From assembly GCF_014356525.2 (NCBI RefSeq), contig NC_052508.1, positions 53,203,258-53,267,257 on the forward strand: a stretch of DNA of 64,000 nucleotides, written 5' to 3'. Below are positions 24,636 to 64,000 of this stretch, piece after piece (position 1 is the stretch's first letter; every line of letters begins with the position of its first letter). The notes under the pieces were generated by a model, which made no database searches, was not told the DNA's origin, and worked only from the letters and a program-made list of their open reading frames with translations. The DNA comes from Nilaparvata lugens. Lineage: Eukaryota > Arthropoda > Insecta > Hemiptera > Delphacidae. The translations under genes were made by a program, and so were the position numbers.

Positions 24636-25488
24636 CTAGAGCTTGAGTAAGTCATTATCACTAGAGATAATAAACACCGGGCTGCCTTCCTCGTATCTCA
24701 ATTTGATATTTCCTCGCTTGTCAATCCAGAGAAACTTGTAATGTTTGTCAATCTTCAACTTACGTGCTTTGACGAATAGAATTCTTCTTGCTCTAGACAA
24801 TGACTGATTCTCATAAATCGGCTGACCAGAAGGAAGACCCAGATGACGCGTCGACAATGTACGTTTCACACGCCTACGTTGTAAAATGGCTTCCTTGTCT
24901 GTTCTTCGTACAAATTTATCAATTATGCCAGTAGTTGAGCGATTATTTTGTTTTTTTATTCGATGACATACATCAATCATGTCCGCGCGCACTTCCATAT
25001 CCAACGCCTTACCGACTTCAATAACTTTGGCCAGGGTGTTTTCATTTTGAGTCTCTGGTATTCCAAAAATCTCGAGAGTGTTTGCACGTAACTTAGTGAT
25101 AGTCTCTTCAAGTTTCATTATGACTTCGTTTTGACTAAGAAGCAATACACTTTTCTCATCAAGTTTCTCGTGGCATGAATTCAAAGACTTACCCAAATCA
25201 TCTTCGAGTTGTTTGAATCTCGAGTCAATTCTTTTCTCGATTCTAGCTAGCATAGCCTCTAAATCACGCTTGTTAATAGAGTCATTATACGAGTCGTCAA
25301 AGTCCGCCATCACGGGAGTCACACTTTTCACAGTTCCAACCGCCACTAACAGACGACGAAAGAAAACTCACAACAGACTCATTTAACATAACACAAGTGG
25401 TGTGGAAATAACCCGAACATACTCTACAATTCACTTTATCCTTCGAACTCCGATTCACCGATTTTAAACATTTAACGCAGTTACTCAT
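24636..25488 (-). pseudogene. ORF1 of the 21.4-25.6 kb element: PHD finger, coiled coil, FP25K-like domain; one frameshift
   Basis: The first frame (25488-25297) is a PHD-type zinc finger: CVKCLKSV, CRVCSGYFHTTCVML, WNCEKC, giving the Cys4-His-Cys3 spacing. A frameshift near 25300-25340 moves to the second frame (to 24636). That frame has a coiled coil around MLARIEKRIDSRFKQLEDDL and a domain resembling baculovirus FP25K as found in many insect non-LTR ORF1 proteins (VCHRIKKQ, RRRVKRTLSTRHLGL, FLWIDKRGNIKLR). It would bind nucleic acid in the retrotransposition complex. Confidence 0.8.
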
Positions 25489-25570
25489 TTTTAGTACAGC
25501 TCTTATCTACCGATAAGCAGGAGAGAAACAGAAATACAACCTCTCTCATTGATTGCTCAACGCAGACTGA

Positions 25571-26025
25571 CCTATTTAGCTATTTCCAAAATAATTCTCA
25601 CCAACTCTGTATAATTACAAGTTGCGGATTCTCAGAGATCAATACAACATATGAATTCATGAGCGAATTCTTCAACAAGAGGCGACACTAGTGTTCATAT
25701 TTTCATATTTATATGTTCATATTTATATTTTTATATGTTTATATTATTTTATGAGCGAGTCTTCAATCCAGGGGGTCACTAGTATTTATATTTTTATATT
25801 TATATTTCTTTTTTGATATGTTCCTCATTCACAGCGAAAATTCCTGTTAGTTTAGTTTAGTTTAATTTTCGTCATGTAACACTACATAATCAAGCAAATT
25901 TGGTAGTATATGACACGTCAAAAAGTATTGAGTACAATACTCAAAAAAAGTAATCATAAAATAGAGAAAAAAAGAAGAAAATCAGAACATACAAAGGAGT
26001 TGAAAATATATGCCAGCAAAAAATA
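25571..26025. other. Intergenic, no recognised feature
   Basis: Repetitive TTCATATTTATATTTTTATA ladder at 25695-25815; otherwise nothing supportable. Confidence 0.4.
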
Positions 26026-26029
26026 CCTA

Positions 26030-27650
26030 CACGCGCCAACAGTTGAAGCTTTCCTCTACACTGTACGGAGATGCACCGATCAATTTAGCTTTTATTGCAT
26101 TCTTAAACCTTTTTGGGCACTCAATACATTTTATTTCAATTGGAAGAGAGTTAGTTATAAGCTCTTAATCCGCTATAATGTGGCCCTTTCTCTAAGCTTG
26201 CGGTTCTGTGTTGCGGGTACTGAAGATGAACTATCTGGTTTCTAGTATTGTAACTATGATGGATATGACTCTCTCTTAATATCTTCTCGTTTTTCTTCGT
26301 CATAGTTGCAATTTCGAGGAAGTACAGTGCAGGAACTGTTAAAATTCTAAGTCTTCTGAAAAAGTTTTTACAAGATTCATAAGGCTTCAAGTTGTCGACA
26401 ATTCTGAAGGGCTTTTTTTTGCTTTTTGAATACAGAATAGAGATTATTTTTTCCACTACCCCAGAACATTATGCTATATTGAATTATCGACATTAAATAG
26501 CCATGGGAGACATTCAATAGTGTTTCTGTTCCAACTATATTCTTCAGTACTTTCAAAGAGAAGCAGACACTTGAGAGTTTGTTCAGAATGTGATCCACTT
26601 GATCATTCCACTTGAGACAGTTTCTGACTCTGACTCCTAAAAAGCAGACTTCATCCTGAACAATCTCATCCATCTTTTTGCTGATTGTGTCACTCAACTT
26701 ACTGGTCTCAGTCAACTTGAAATCCAATAATTTAGTTTTGTTTATATTCAAACAAAGACCGTTAGCCTGAAACCAGATGTTCATTTGATTAATAGTCTCT
26801 TCAGTCCTCTGGACAACTTCTTCCCACGTTCCAGTCACAATACTTGTGGTATCATCCGCAAAAAGAAAGACATTGGACGTGATAATGTCTGGAAGGTCAT
26901 TCACATAAATTATGAATAACAAAGGGCCAAGAATAGATCCCTGTAGTACACCGCAGGGTATATTTCTCCATTCTGAAAAATAGCTTATCCCATTGTTATC
27001 ATGTAACTTCACTTTCTGTTTCCTATTCAATAAAAAACTTTTAAAGAAATTTAAAGCTGAGATATCCAGGCCATAATATTATGATTTGCAAAGCAACAGG
27101 TGGTGATTAACCATGTCAAAAGCTCTGGAGAGGTCGCAGAAGATCCCCATTGCATGTTTTTTCTGATCCAAACTCTCCAGCACATCATTTACAACCTTAA
27201 AAACAGCATCCTTAGTTGCATGACCTTTGCGAAACCCATGTTGATTTTTAAACAGGATGTTATTTATTTCTAAATATTTTGAGAGCTGTTCATGTACAAA
27301 TCTTTCAAAAATCTTGGAAAAACTGGCAAAATTGCTATTGGCCGATAATTTTATTATTTAGTTCTTTCTGGTCCCCTTTTTTGAATAGGGGTTTCACAAT
27401 AGCATATTTTAGCTTACTTGGGAATTCGCCAGTTTTCAATGACAGATTTATAATATAAGTTAGAGGTCCTGATATCAGATGTTTGGATGCTTTTATAACT
27501 GAAGATGGAATTTCATCCCAACCCGAGGAGGGGGAGCTGTTCAATCTTGCTATGATACTCACAACACTCTTCTCAGAAACAGTTTTCGAATTGAGGTAGG
27601 TGACTACTGAATCATTGTTCTTAAATTTTCATAACCACAAAGATTGAATA
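26030..27650 (-). pseudogene. Jockey-like non-LTR reverse transcriptase fragment
   Basis: On the minus strand, pieces of one RT appear in order: SSPSSGWDEIPSSVIKASKH and IVKPLFKKGD (27562-27335); HGFRKGHAT and GIFCDLSRAFDMVNHHLLL (about 27250-27100, interrupted); CGVLQGSILGPLLFIIYVND and the catalytic FLFADDTTSIV (27030-26377); and the C-terminal helices to about 26030. No endonuclease is seen, so it is 5' truncated, as is usual for non-LTR copies. Distinct from the neighbouring element at 21.4-25.6 kb. Confidence 0.82.
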
Positions 27651-28540
27651 TCATTAGCAGCAAGCGAGTGTTTTTCCCATTAATTCATATCAATCATGTT
27701 TTTATGATAAAACTAATCTTGTTATGTTCAAATATATAATAACATATATATATATATATCAACAATATATGTTAAAGATTCATTAATTGAAGTTCTAGTT
27801 ATTCTGTTCTTTTTTGTTATAATAGTTTTTTCCCTCACAAAAGTTTATCATAGTTCTTTTCCCCCTTACATAATTGGTGAAGGCACATCGTGCTTATATA
27901 TTTGGGTGGAGCATCGATATAATACTACATAGTAATATGGGGTGGAGTGGAAAACATTGAGCATGACGAAGAGGTGAAAGTAAGTTTTTACTGACAGCAT
28001 TCTCTGTATTCAACATCAATACTTCTCATGCAACCATCGTTGACAGTCCGAAGTGATTCTCACTACGAATGAAGAGTGAGCAAGCTGTGCGGGTAGTCTA
28101 ACCTATATGCGGAAGGCTAATGCTCAACAGAGTAGACTACCGACTTTATCGAAACTAAGTTTCATGTTTTGAAGTCAGTGAAAATGACCGGAAAATGTAA
28201 TTCTTGTAACGTTCCAATCTCTCACAGCTCTCCCAGAGGATTGTACCGTAGTACAGTATTTTATAGTGAATAGCACAGTCATCTCCAGTCATCAATCAAC
28301 TCGATGTATTATGTCCAAGTGTACAAGAAAGGCGCTCAGTGGTCATTTTCGATAAAAATCGTGCAATATATCTTAATTTACTTGTTAGGACTAGTATAAT
28401 ATGAAACAAGTAGAATGATAATAACTCGTGTTTTTTACAATGATTTAAATCGAATACTGCAGTACTGACTTCATAATGTTGACATCACTATGAGTTTTTC
28501 AGCCGCTAATTCTAAAAATTTCCAAATAGAAACGTTGATG
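27651..28540. other. Intergenic, no recognised feature
   Basis: Short (TA)n tract near 27742-27760. No coding support. Confidence 0.4.
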
Positions 28541-28815
28541 CCCCTCCTAGGGAGTACAACACCTTGTCGTTGGTGGAGGGGCTTGTGTACTCCAATGACC
28601 CTGAGAGCTATGCCGGCGGTAGTGTAACTACCAGCAGGGCCTTCCAAGCCAGACAGGTCGAAGGGTCGAAGAAGGCAGACTAAGAAGTGCTCCAAAGAAG
28701 ACGTCGTTGGGCTACTATTGGTCTTGGGCTAATCACCCACACGCTGGATTAAAACTGATTCAAAGAACTACAACTAGCCTCGGACGGGACCGGAATTTAA
28801 GGAAAAATAACGCAT

Positions 28816-29738
28816 TTGGGAAAAATAACGCATCGAAAATTACGATTCGGGACATGGAATGTGATTACTCTGAATGGGAAAGAGGTGGAGTTGGTGGAGG
28901 AAATGATGAAGTACAAGGTTGAACTCATGGGACTTAGCGAAACAAGAAAGAAGGGACAGGGTGAGATACAACTAGAGAAGGGCTATTGTCTGAGATTCTC
29001 AGGAGTGGATAGAGCAAGACGAGCAGGAGAAGGAGTTGGAATAGTGATCTCTGAAGAACTAGACAAGAGAGTATGCGGATGGAAAGCAATAAGCCCAAGG
29101 CTGATGTATGTTGATTTGGTAATGGAGGAAAAAGTAACAATAATCCAGATCTATGCTCCAATGGATGACTATGCCCCTGCTGAAAAGGATGCGTTCTATG
29201 AACAGCTACAAAAAGAAATGGATGAAGCAAGAGAAAGAAGCAAACATCTCATTATAATGGGTGACTGGAATGGAAGAGTAGGACGTGACATGAGTAGAGG
29301 AAAGGGGTGTATTGGAAAATTTGCTGGAGACGAAATCATTAATGACAATGTTGGAAGAATAATTGGTTCTGTGTGGAAAATAACCTAATGATTGGGAATA
29401 CATTCTATAACCACAAAAGAATACATCAAATAACATACTCGGCCCTGGGAAGGCAAGCAGAAAGCACAATTGACTACATGGTATACACTAGACAGACATA
29501 TTATGCCATCTGTGATGTCAAGGTTATTAGAGGTGCAGAGCTTAGCACAGATCATAAACTACTCGTGATAGATACCAAATTCGCCTTACCGAAAGCAAGA
29601 AAAAGCAAGACATATGTTAAAGTTAAGACAGAAGAATTGAGAAAGCCTGAAAGGAGAGACATGTTTGAAAGAAAAATGGGAGAAGAGCTGATATGGGGAG
29701 AAAAGGAATTAGCAGGAAAAGGAATTGAGGAGATATGA
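28816..29738 (+). pseudogene. RTE-like element, endonuclease part
   Basis: Motifs: KLRFGTWNVITLNGKE, VELMGLSETRKKGQG, IIQIYAPMDDYAP, LIIMGDWNGRVGRD in the first frame (to 29388). After a frameshift, ALGRQAESTIDYMVY and ELSTDHKLLVIDTKF (29373-29738). All expected APE-endonuclease catalytic blocks (Asn, Glu, Asp-x-Asn, Asp-His) can be read. Ends in a TGA that interrupts the linker to the RT. Confidence 0.85.
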
Positions 29739-29777
29739 CATGCCCTTAAAATCACAATCATAAGAGTTGGGAAGGAA

Positions 29778-31765
29778 GTGTGTGGTTGTAGGAGGATTAA
29801 AGGGACTGGAAATAAGTGCACAAAATGGTGGAATGAAGATGTTAAGGCAAGAATAAAAGAGAAAAAAGAAGCATGGAGAAAGTATGTCAGAACAAAGAAT
29901 GATGATGACAGGCAGACATATGTCGAAAAAAGGATTCGTGCTAAGGAGGCAGTGAAGAAGGCCAAAGCTGAAACATGGGAGGAATTTGGCAAGGAATTGG
30001 AAGAGAACTTTCGGTACAATAACAGGATATTTTGGAGTACTATTAGAGGGTTGAGACAAAAAGCTGGGGAAAAGATACGGAATATTGCTAATGAAGAAGG
30101 AAGGATAATATCTGATCCTCAGGAAATACTAGCAACATGGAGACGTCACTATGAGGAGAAATTTGGAGGTGGAGAGGAAGAGGACATGGAGGGACTGGCT
30201 GAGAGGGAGAGGCAAGCAGAGGAGGAGAACGGGGATATAAGCAGGATGGAAGTTGAGGAAGCAATAAGGAGAATAAAAATTGGAAAGGCATCAGGTATTG
30301 ATGAGCTAAGCCCTGAGTACATAGAGTATGGAGGATCAAAGGTCAAGTTGTATTAGTGGGAACTATTCAAAAAGTTGTGGCGATACAATGAAATACCTGG
30401 TGATTGGGAGAAAAATATTATCATTCGCATTTATAAGAAAGGTAGAACGGTGGAGTGCGACAACTATAGAGCAATATGTCTTTCGTCAGTGGTGTTAAAA
30501 CTATACTCCAGGATTATGGAGAAGAGACTGAGAGGAGAAGTCGAGGAGAGACTGGAGGAAGAGCAACGCGCATTCAGAGGGGATAGGCAGACTCAAGACC
30601 ACATTTGTGCCATGAGAAGGGTGATAGAAATGTATTTGGAAGAAGGAAAAGAATTATATTTGGCACTTATTGACCTCAAGGACGCATTCGACTCAGTGCC
30701 CAGGAAAGAAATATGGAGTGCCATGAGGGAGATGGAAGTGAGTGATAGACTGATTCAAGCTGTACAGGCACTATATAAAAAGACCGTTGGAGTAGTAAGG
30801 CTGGATGGAGACCTTTCTCAAGAGTTCAATATGAAGAAAGGGATGAAACAAGGGGATAGCCTGAGCCCACTGCTTTTCATAATATCTATGAATAGCAATC
30901 TCAAATATTGTAAAAGAAACACTCCAAAAATGAAGGTTGGATATAAAAACATCAGACCAGTGTATGTGCAGGCCTTGGTATTTGCGGACGACATCGTGCT
31001 AATGGAGGATAGTGAGAGTAAACTTCAAAAGGCAGTGGATGTATGGAAGAAGGTTATGGCAAGAATAGGTATGGAGGTCAATGCAGTGAAGAGCAAGGTT
31101 ATGGAGATAGCGGGGGTCAAAGAAATACTCTGGCAATTACATGTAGAGGACAGGCCCTAAAAGAGGTTGATCAATATGAATATCTTGGTACAGTGATTAG
31201 CAATGATGGGAAACTGGACAAAGAAATCAGAAACAGAGTGAAGAAAGCCATGCATGTATACTTCCAAAATATACTAAACAACACATTAGTAGGAAAAAGA
31301 GAGCTGTCTATGGAGACAAAGAAAAGTGTCTTCAATTGTGTATTTGCTCCTACTCTCGTGTATGGAAGTGAGAGCTGGGTTACCCTCAAAAGCCATTGGA
31401 GAAGGATAACTGCCACCGAAATGAGATTCTTGAGAAAAGTGGTGGGCAAAACGAGAAGAGATAGATGGAGAAATGAAAGGGTAAGACAAGAGGTAGGGAG
31501 GAAGGCGCTAAGTGAGGACGTAAAGGAAAAGCAGCTCAAATGGTTTGGACACGTCACCAGGATGGAGGAATATAGAGGAGTAAAGCAGGTGGTGGAGGCC
31601 AGGAGAGAGTGAAAAAAAAGGAAAGGTAGACTGAGAATGAATTGGGAGAGTTATCTTGAAAGTCTGGGTCGCGAGAGAGGGAGTTCCATGAGGGAAATGA
31701 GGAGAATGGCTGAGGACCGGGAGGTGTGGAAGAGGTGGACCGAGGCTGGGACCCCTACACTGTAA
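29778..31765 (+). pseudogene. RTE-like element, reverse transcriptase part
   Basis: The linker is rich in charged residues (29778-30356), with KASGIDELSPEYIEYGG before an in-frame TAG. The RT core (30375-31160) contains RAICLSSVVLKLYSRI, LALIDLKDAFDSVPRKEIW, KKGMKQGDSLSPLLF and ALVFADDIVLMEDSE, so the catalytic Asp residues are present. After a frameshift near 31110 the C-terminal part reads EVDQYEYLGTVISNDGKLD and LKWFGHVTRME, the usual ending of RTE-like proteins. A poly-A slip after 31609 breaks the last segment. Confidence 0.85.
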
Positions 31766-31810
31766 CGGCAGAAGGGGAAAAGAAAAAGAAGAAGAAGAAG
31801 AAGGAATGTT

Positions 31811-32140
31811 GATGAACGATATATCTGGAATGCTTGGATGAATTGGATGGTTTGATTGCAAATTAAATTATGAAGAAGAAGCTTGAGTGTCTGCATGCTG
31901 GCCCACAGGCGCTCTCGCTGGCAAGGTCTCTTCTTTCAAAGAGCTCCTGCTTGCTAGAATTGTCAATGGTTGCTGAGGTCTGATCCGGCAGTAGTGTGTG
32001 TTGTCACGCTGTAAAAAAATAGGTGGGTCCATTACCAAAATATATGGAACCTAAAACACCGGACTGCTATTCGTTTGCAATAACCCTAAATTGACAATAA
32101 ATTAAAAATTGGAGTATAAATGAATATCACATTTAATGGG
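31811..32140. other. Intergenic downstream of gene A, no recognised feature
   Basis: Nothing supportable between the retroelement tail and the gene A 3' end. Confidence 0.4.
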
Positions 32141-32152
32141 TTGGTTTTTGTG

Positions 32153-32158
32153 TTTATT
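32153..32158 (-). promoter_or_regulatory. Probable polyadenylation signal of gene A
   Basis: AATAAA on the minus strand, about 64 bases beyond the gene A stop codon. It is the first canonical signal after the stop and would give a short 3' untranslated region. Inference from position only. Confidence 0.5.
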
Positions 32159-32221
32159 GCTACACTTTTCAACTTTGTCAACCTATTCTTTATAGTTAGA
32201 TGTGAAGGTTTTGAACTCTTT

Positions 32222-63470
<31,249 letters not shown>

Positions 63471-64000
63471 CTATAACATATGAATTTCAATAAATAAATG
63501 AATAAATAAGCTTAATTGATATTCTTTACAGAACAAAAGCCTCTCATACAAGGTTAATAATAGTTGGGAAAATTATAATTTGTATTTAAATACAGCTTGT
63601 TATAACTTGTCGATTATCTTCTTCCATCTTCTTCTATCTCTGGCTATGGTGAGCCACACACGTCTCCAATCTGTCACTGTGCCATCTCGTCCCTCCATCA
63701 ACAAGCTGAGTCTGAGAAGCTACCCTTCCTCTGGTAGGCCTACAGTCACGCGGTATCCACTCAGCAGATCTTCACCCACCGCTCTGCTCACATTCTTGAC
63801 ACGTGAACAAGGTGTTCCGTTCTACCTTACCAACAGCAACAACACTGATGTACATTATTTTAATGGAAAGCAATCCTGTATTCTGTATTTCAATTTGTGA
63901 ACAAAAATAGCATGGTTATTTATTTGTTTTCTGAATTACAACTGACATCTTCTCAATTAGAAATCATCTCTAATTGAATTGAAATGATTCTTTCAAAAAT

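Larger units (their letters stand above)
21385..25570 (-). mobile_element. Nearly complete non-LTR retrotransposon (CR1/Jockey-like, PHD-finger ORF1), minus strand
   Basis: Minus-strand order: 5' leader (25570-25489), ORF1 with PHD finger and FP25K-like domain (25488-24636), endonuclease and reverse transcriptase (24620-21880), a 3' untranslated region, and a tail of CAATAAATAAATGAATAAAT near 21415-21390. About 4.2 kb, close to full length for this class. Both ORFs are frameshifted. It lies between genes A and B. Confidence 0.85.
28545..31810 (+). mobile_element. Almost full-length RTE-like non-LTR retrotransposon
   Basis: The GC-richer leader (28545-28800, with CACCTTGTCGTTGGTGGAGG) precedes a single long ORF for APE endonuclease plus reverse transcriptase. 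It ends CTACACTGTAA (about 31765) and a GAA-repeat tail (31785-31803). The layout and the FGTWNV...YAPMDD style resemble the RTE elements often mislabelled as craniofacial development protein 2. Frame breaks lie at about 29380, 29738 (stop), 30356 (stop), 31110 and 31612. Confidence 0.85.

Noticed and set aside
29552..30339. Antisense hydrophobic open frames opposite the RTE-like element
   Set aside because: Shadow frames of the coding strand; the plus-strand product has endonuclease and RT motifs.

Overview
This is a piece of an insect nuclear genome, AT-rich and packed with transposable elements. One interspersed family (opening TTTACTTTCCTTGCCC, with a TG microsatellite inside) and the MITE family that opens GGCCCGGTTGCAC are ones I associate from memory with hemipterans, especially planthoppers. 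That assignment is a guess until searched. There are no bacterial features, CRISPR arrays, or recognisable tRNA or rRNA genes.

The only host genes I can support are two head-to-tail paralogues of a secreted carboxylesterase-type (type B, alpha/beta-hydrolase) protein, both on the minus strand. Gene A enters from the right edge. Eight consecutive coding exons can be traced from 63470 down to a stop at 32222, and the phases agree at every junction. The in-window part encodes 480 residues and ends in an ordinary carboxylesterase C-terminus. Gene B starts at 12962 with a signal peptide, has three exons in the window (12702-12962, 8938-9108, 237-426) and runs off the left edge. The shared exon is 190 bp in both genes, 49 of 63 residues are identical, and the flanking introns are still alignable, so this is a tandem segmental duplication. 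Gene A keeps Ser, Glu and His positions like those of an esterase triad. Both paralogues have NTG where the HGG oxyanion-hole motif is expected.

Mobile DNA fills the introns and the space between the genes. Left part: a hAT-like end inside a TG array (1337), an endonuclease ORF with an SGNH-esterase ORF1 (13.9-15.7 kb), and a BEL/Pao fragment (18.5-19.5 kb). Between the genes: a nearly complete PHD-finger non-LTR element (21.4-25.6 kb, minus), a Jockey-like RT fragment (26.0-27.7 kb, minus), and an almost full-length RTE-like element (28.5-31.8 kb, plus). Inside gene A introns: a deleted piggyBac with 14-bp inverted ends (33.2-35.6 kb), a cluster of inverted repeats (36.1-40.7 kb), a 1109-bp TIR element with a 7-bp target duplication (42.85-43.96 kb), a long TG array, a truncated Helitron-type ORF (45.2-47.0 kb), a decayed non-LTR element (53.2-56.1 kb) and a PHD/FP25K-like ORF1 with one frameshift (58.4-59.4 kb).

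The observations most worth following are these. (1) A 35-bp perfect palindrome at 37764-37798 consists of two terminal inverted repeats of the 1109-bp element joined end to end, and it has its own 7-bp target duplication. (2) A hammerhead-ribozyme-like layout at 50838-50877 has the same downstream sequence as a 68-bp perfect inverted repeat at 44066-44230, which sits between duplicated target sequence as expected for a Penelope-like or twin-primed insertion. (3) The oxyanion-hole replacement is shared by both esterase paralogues.
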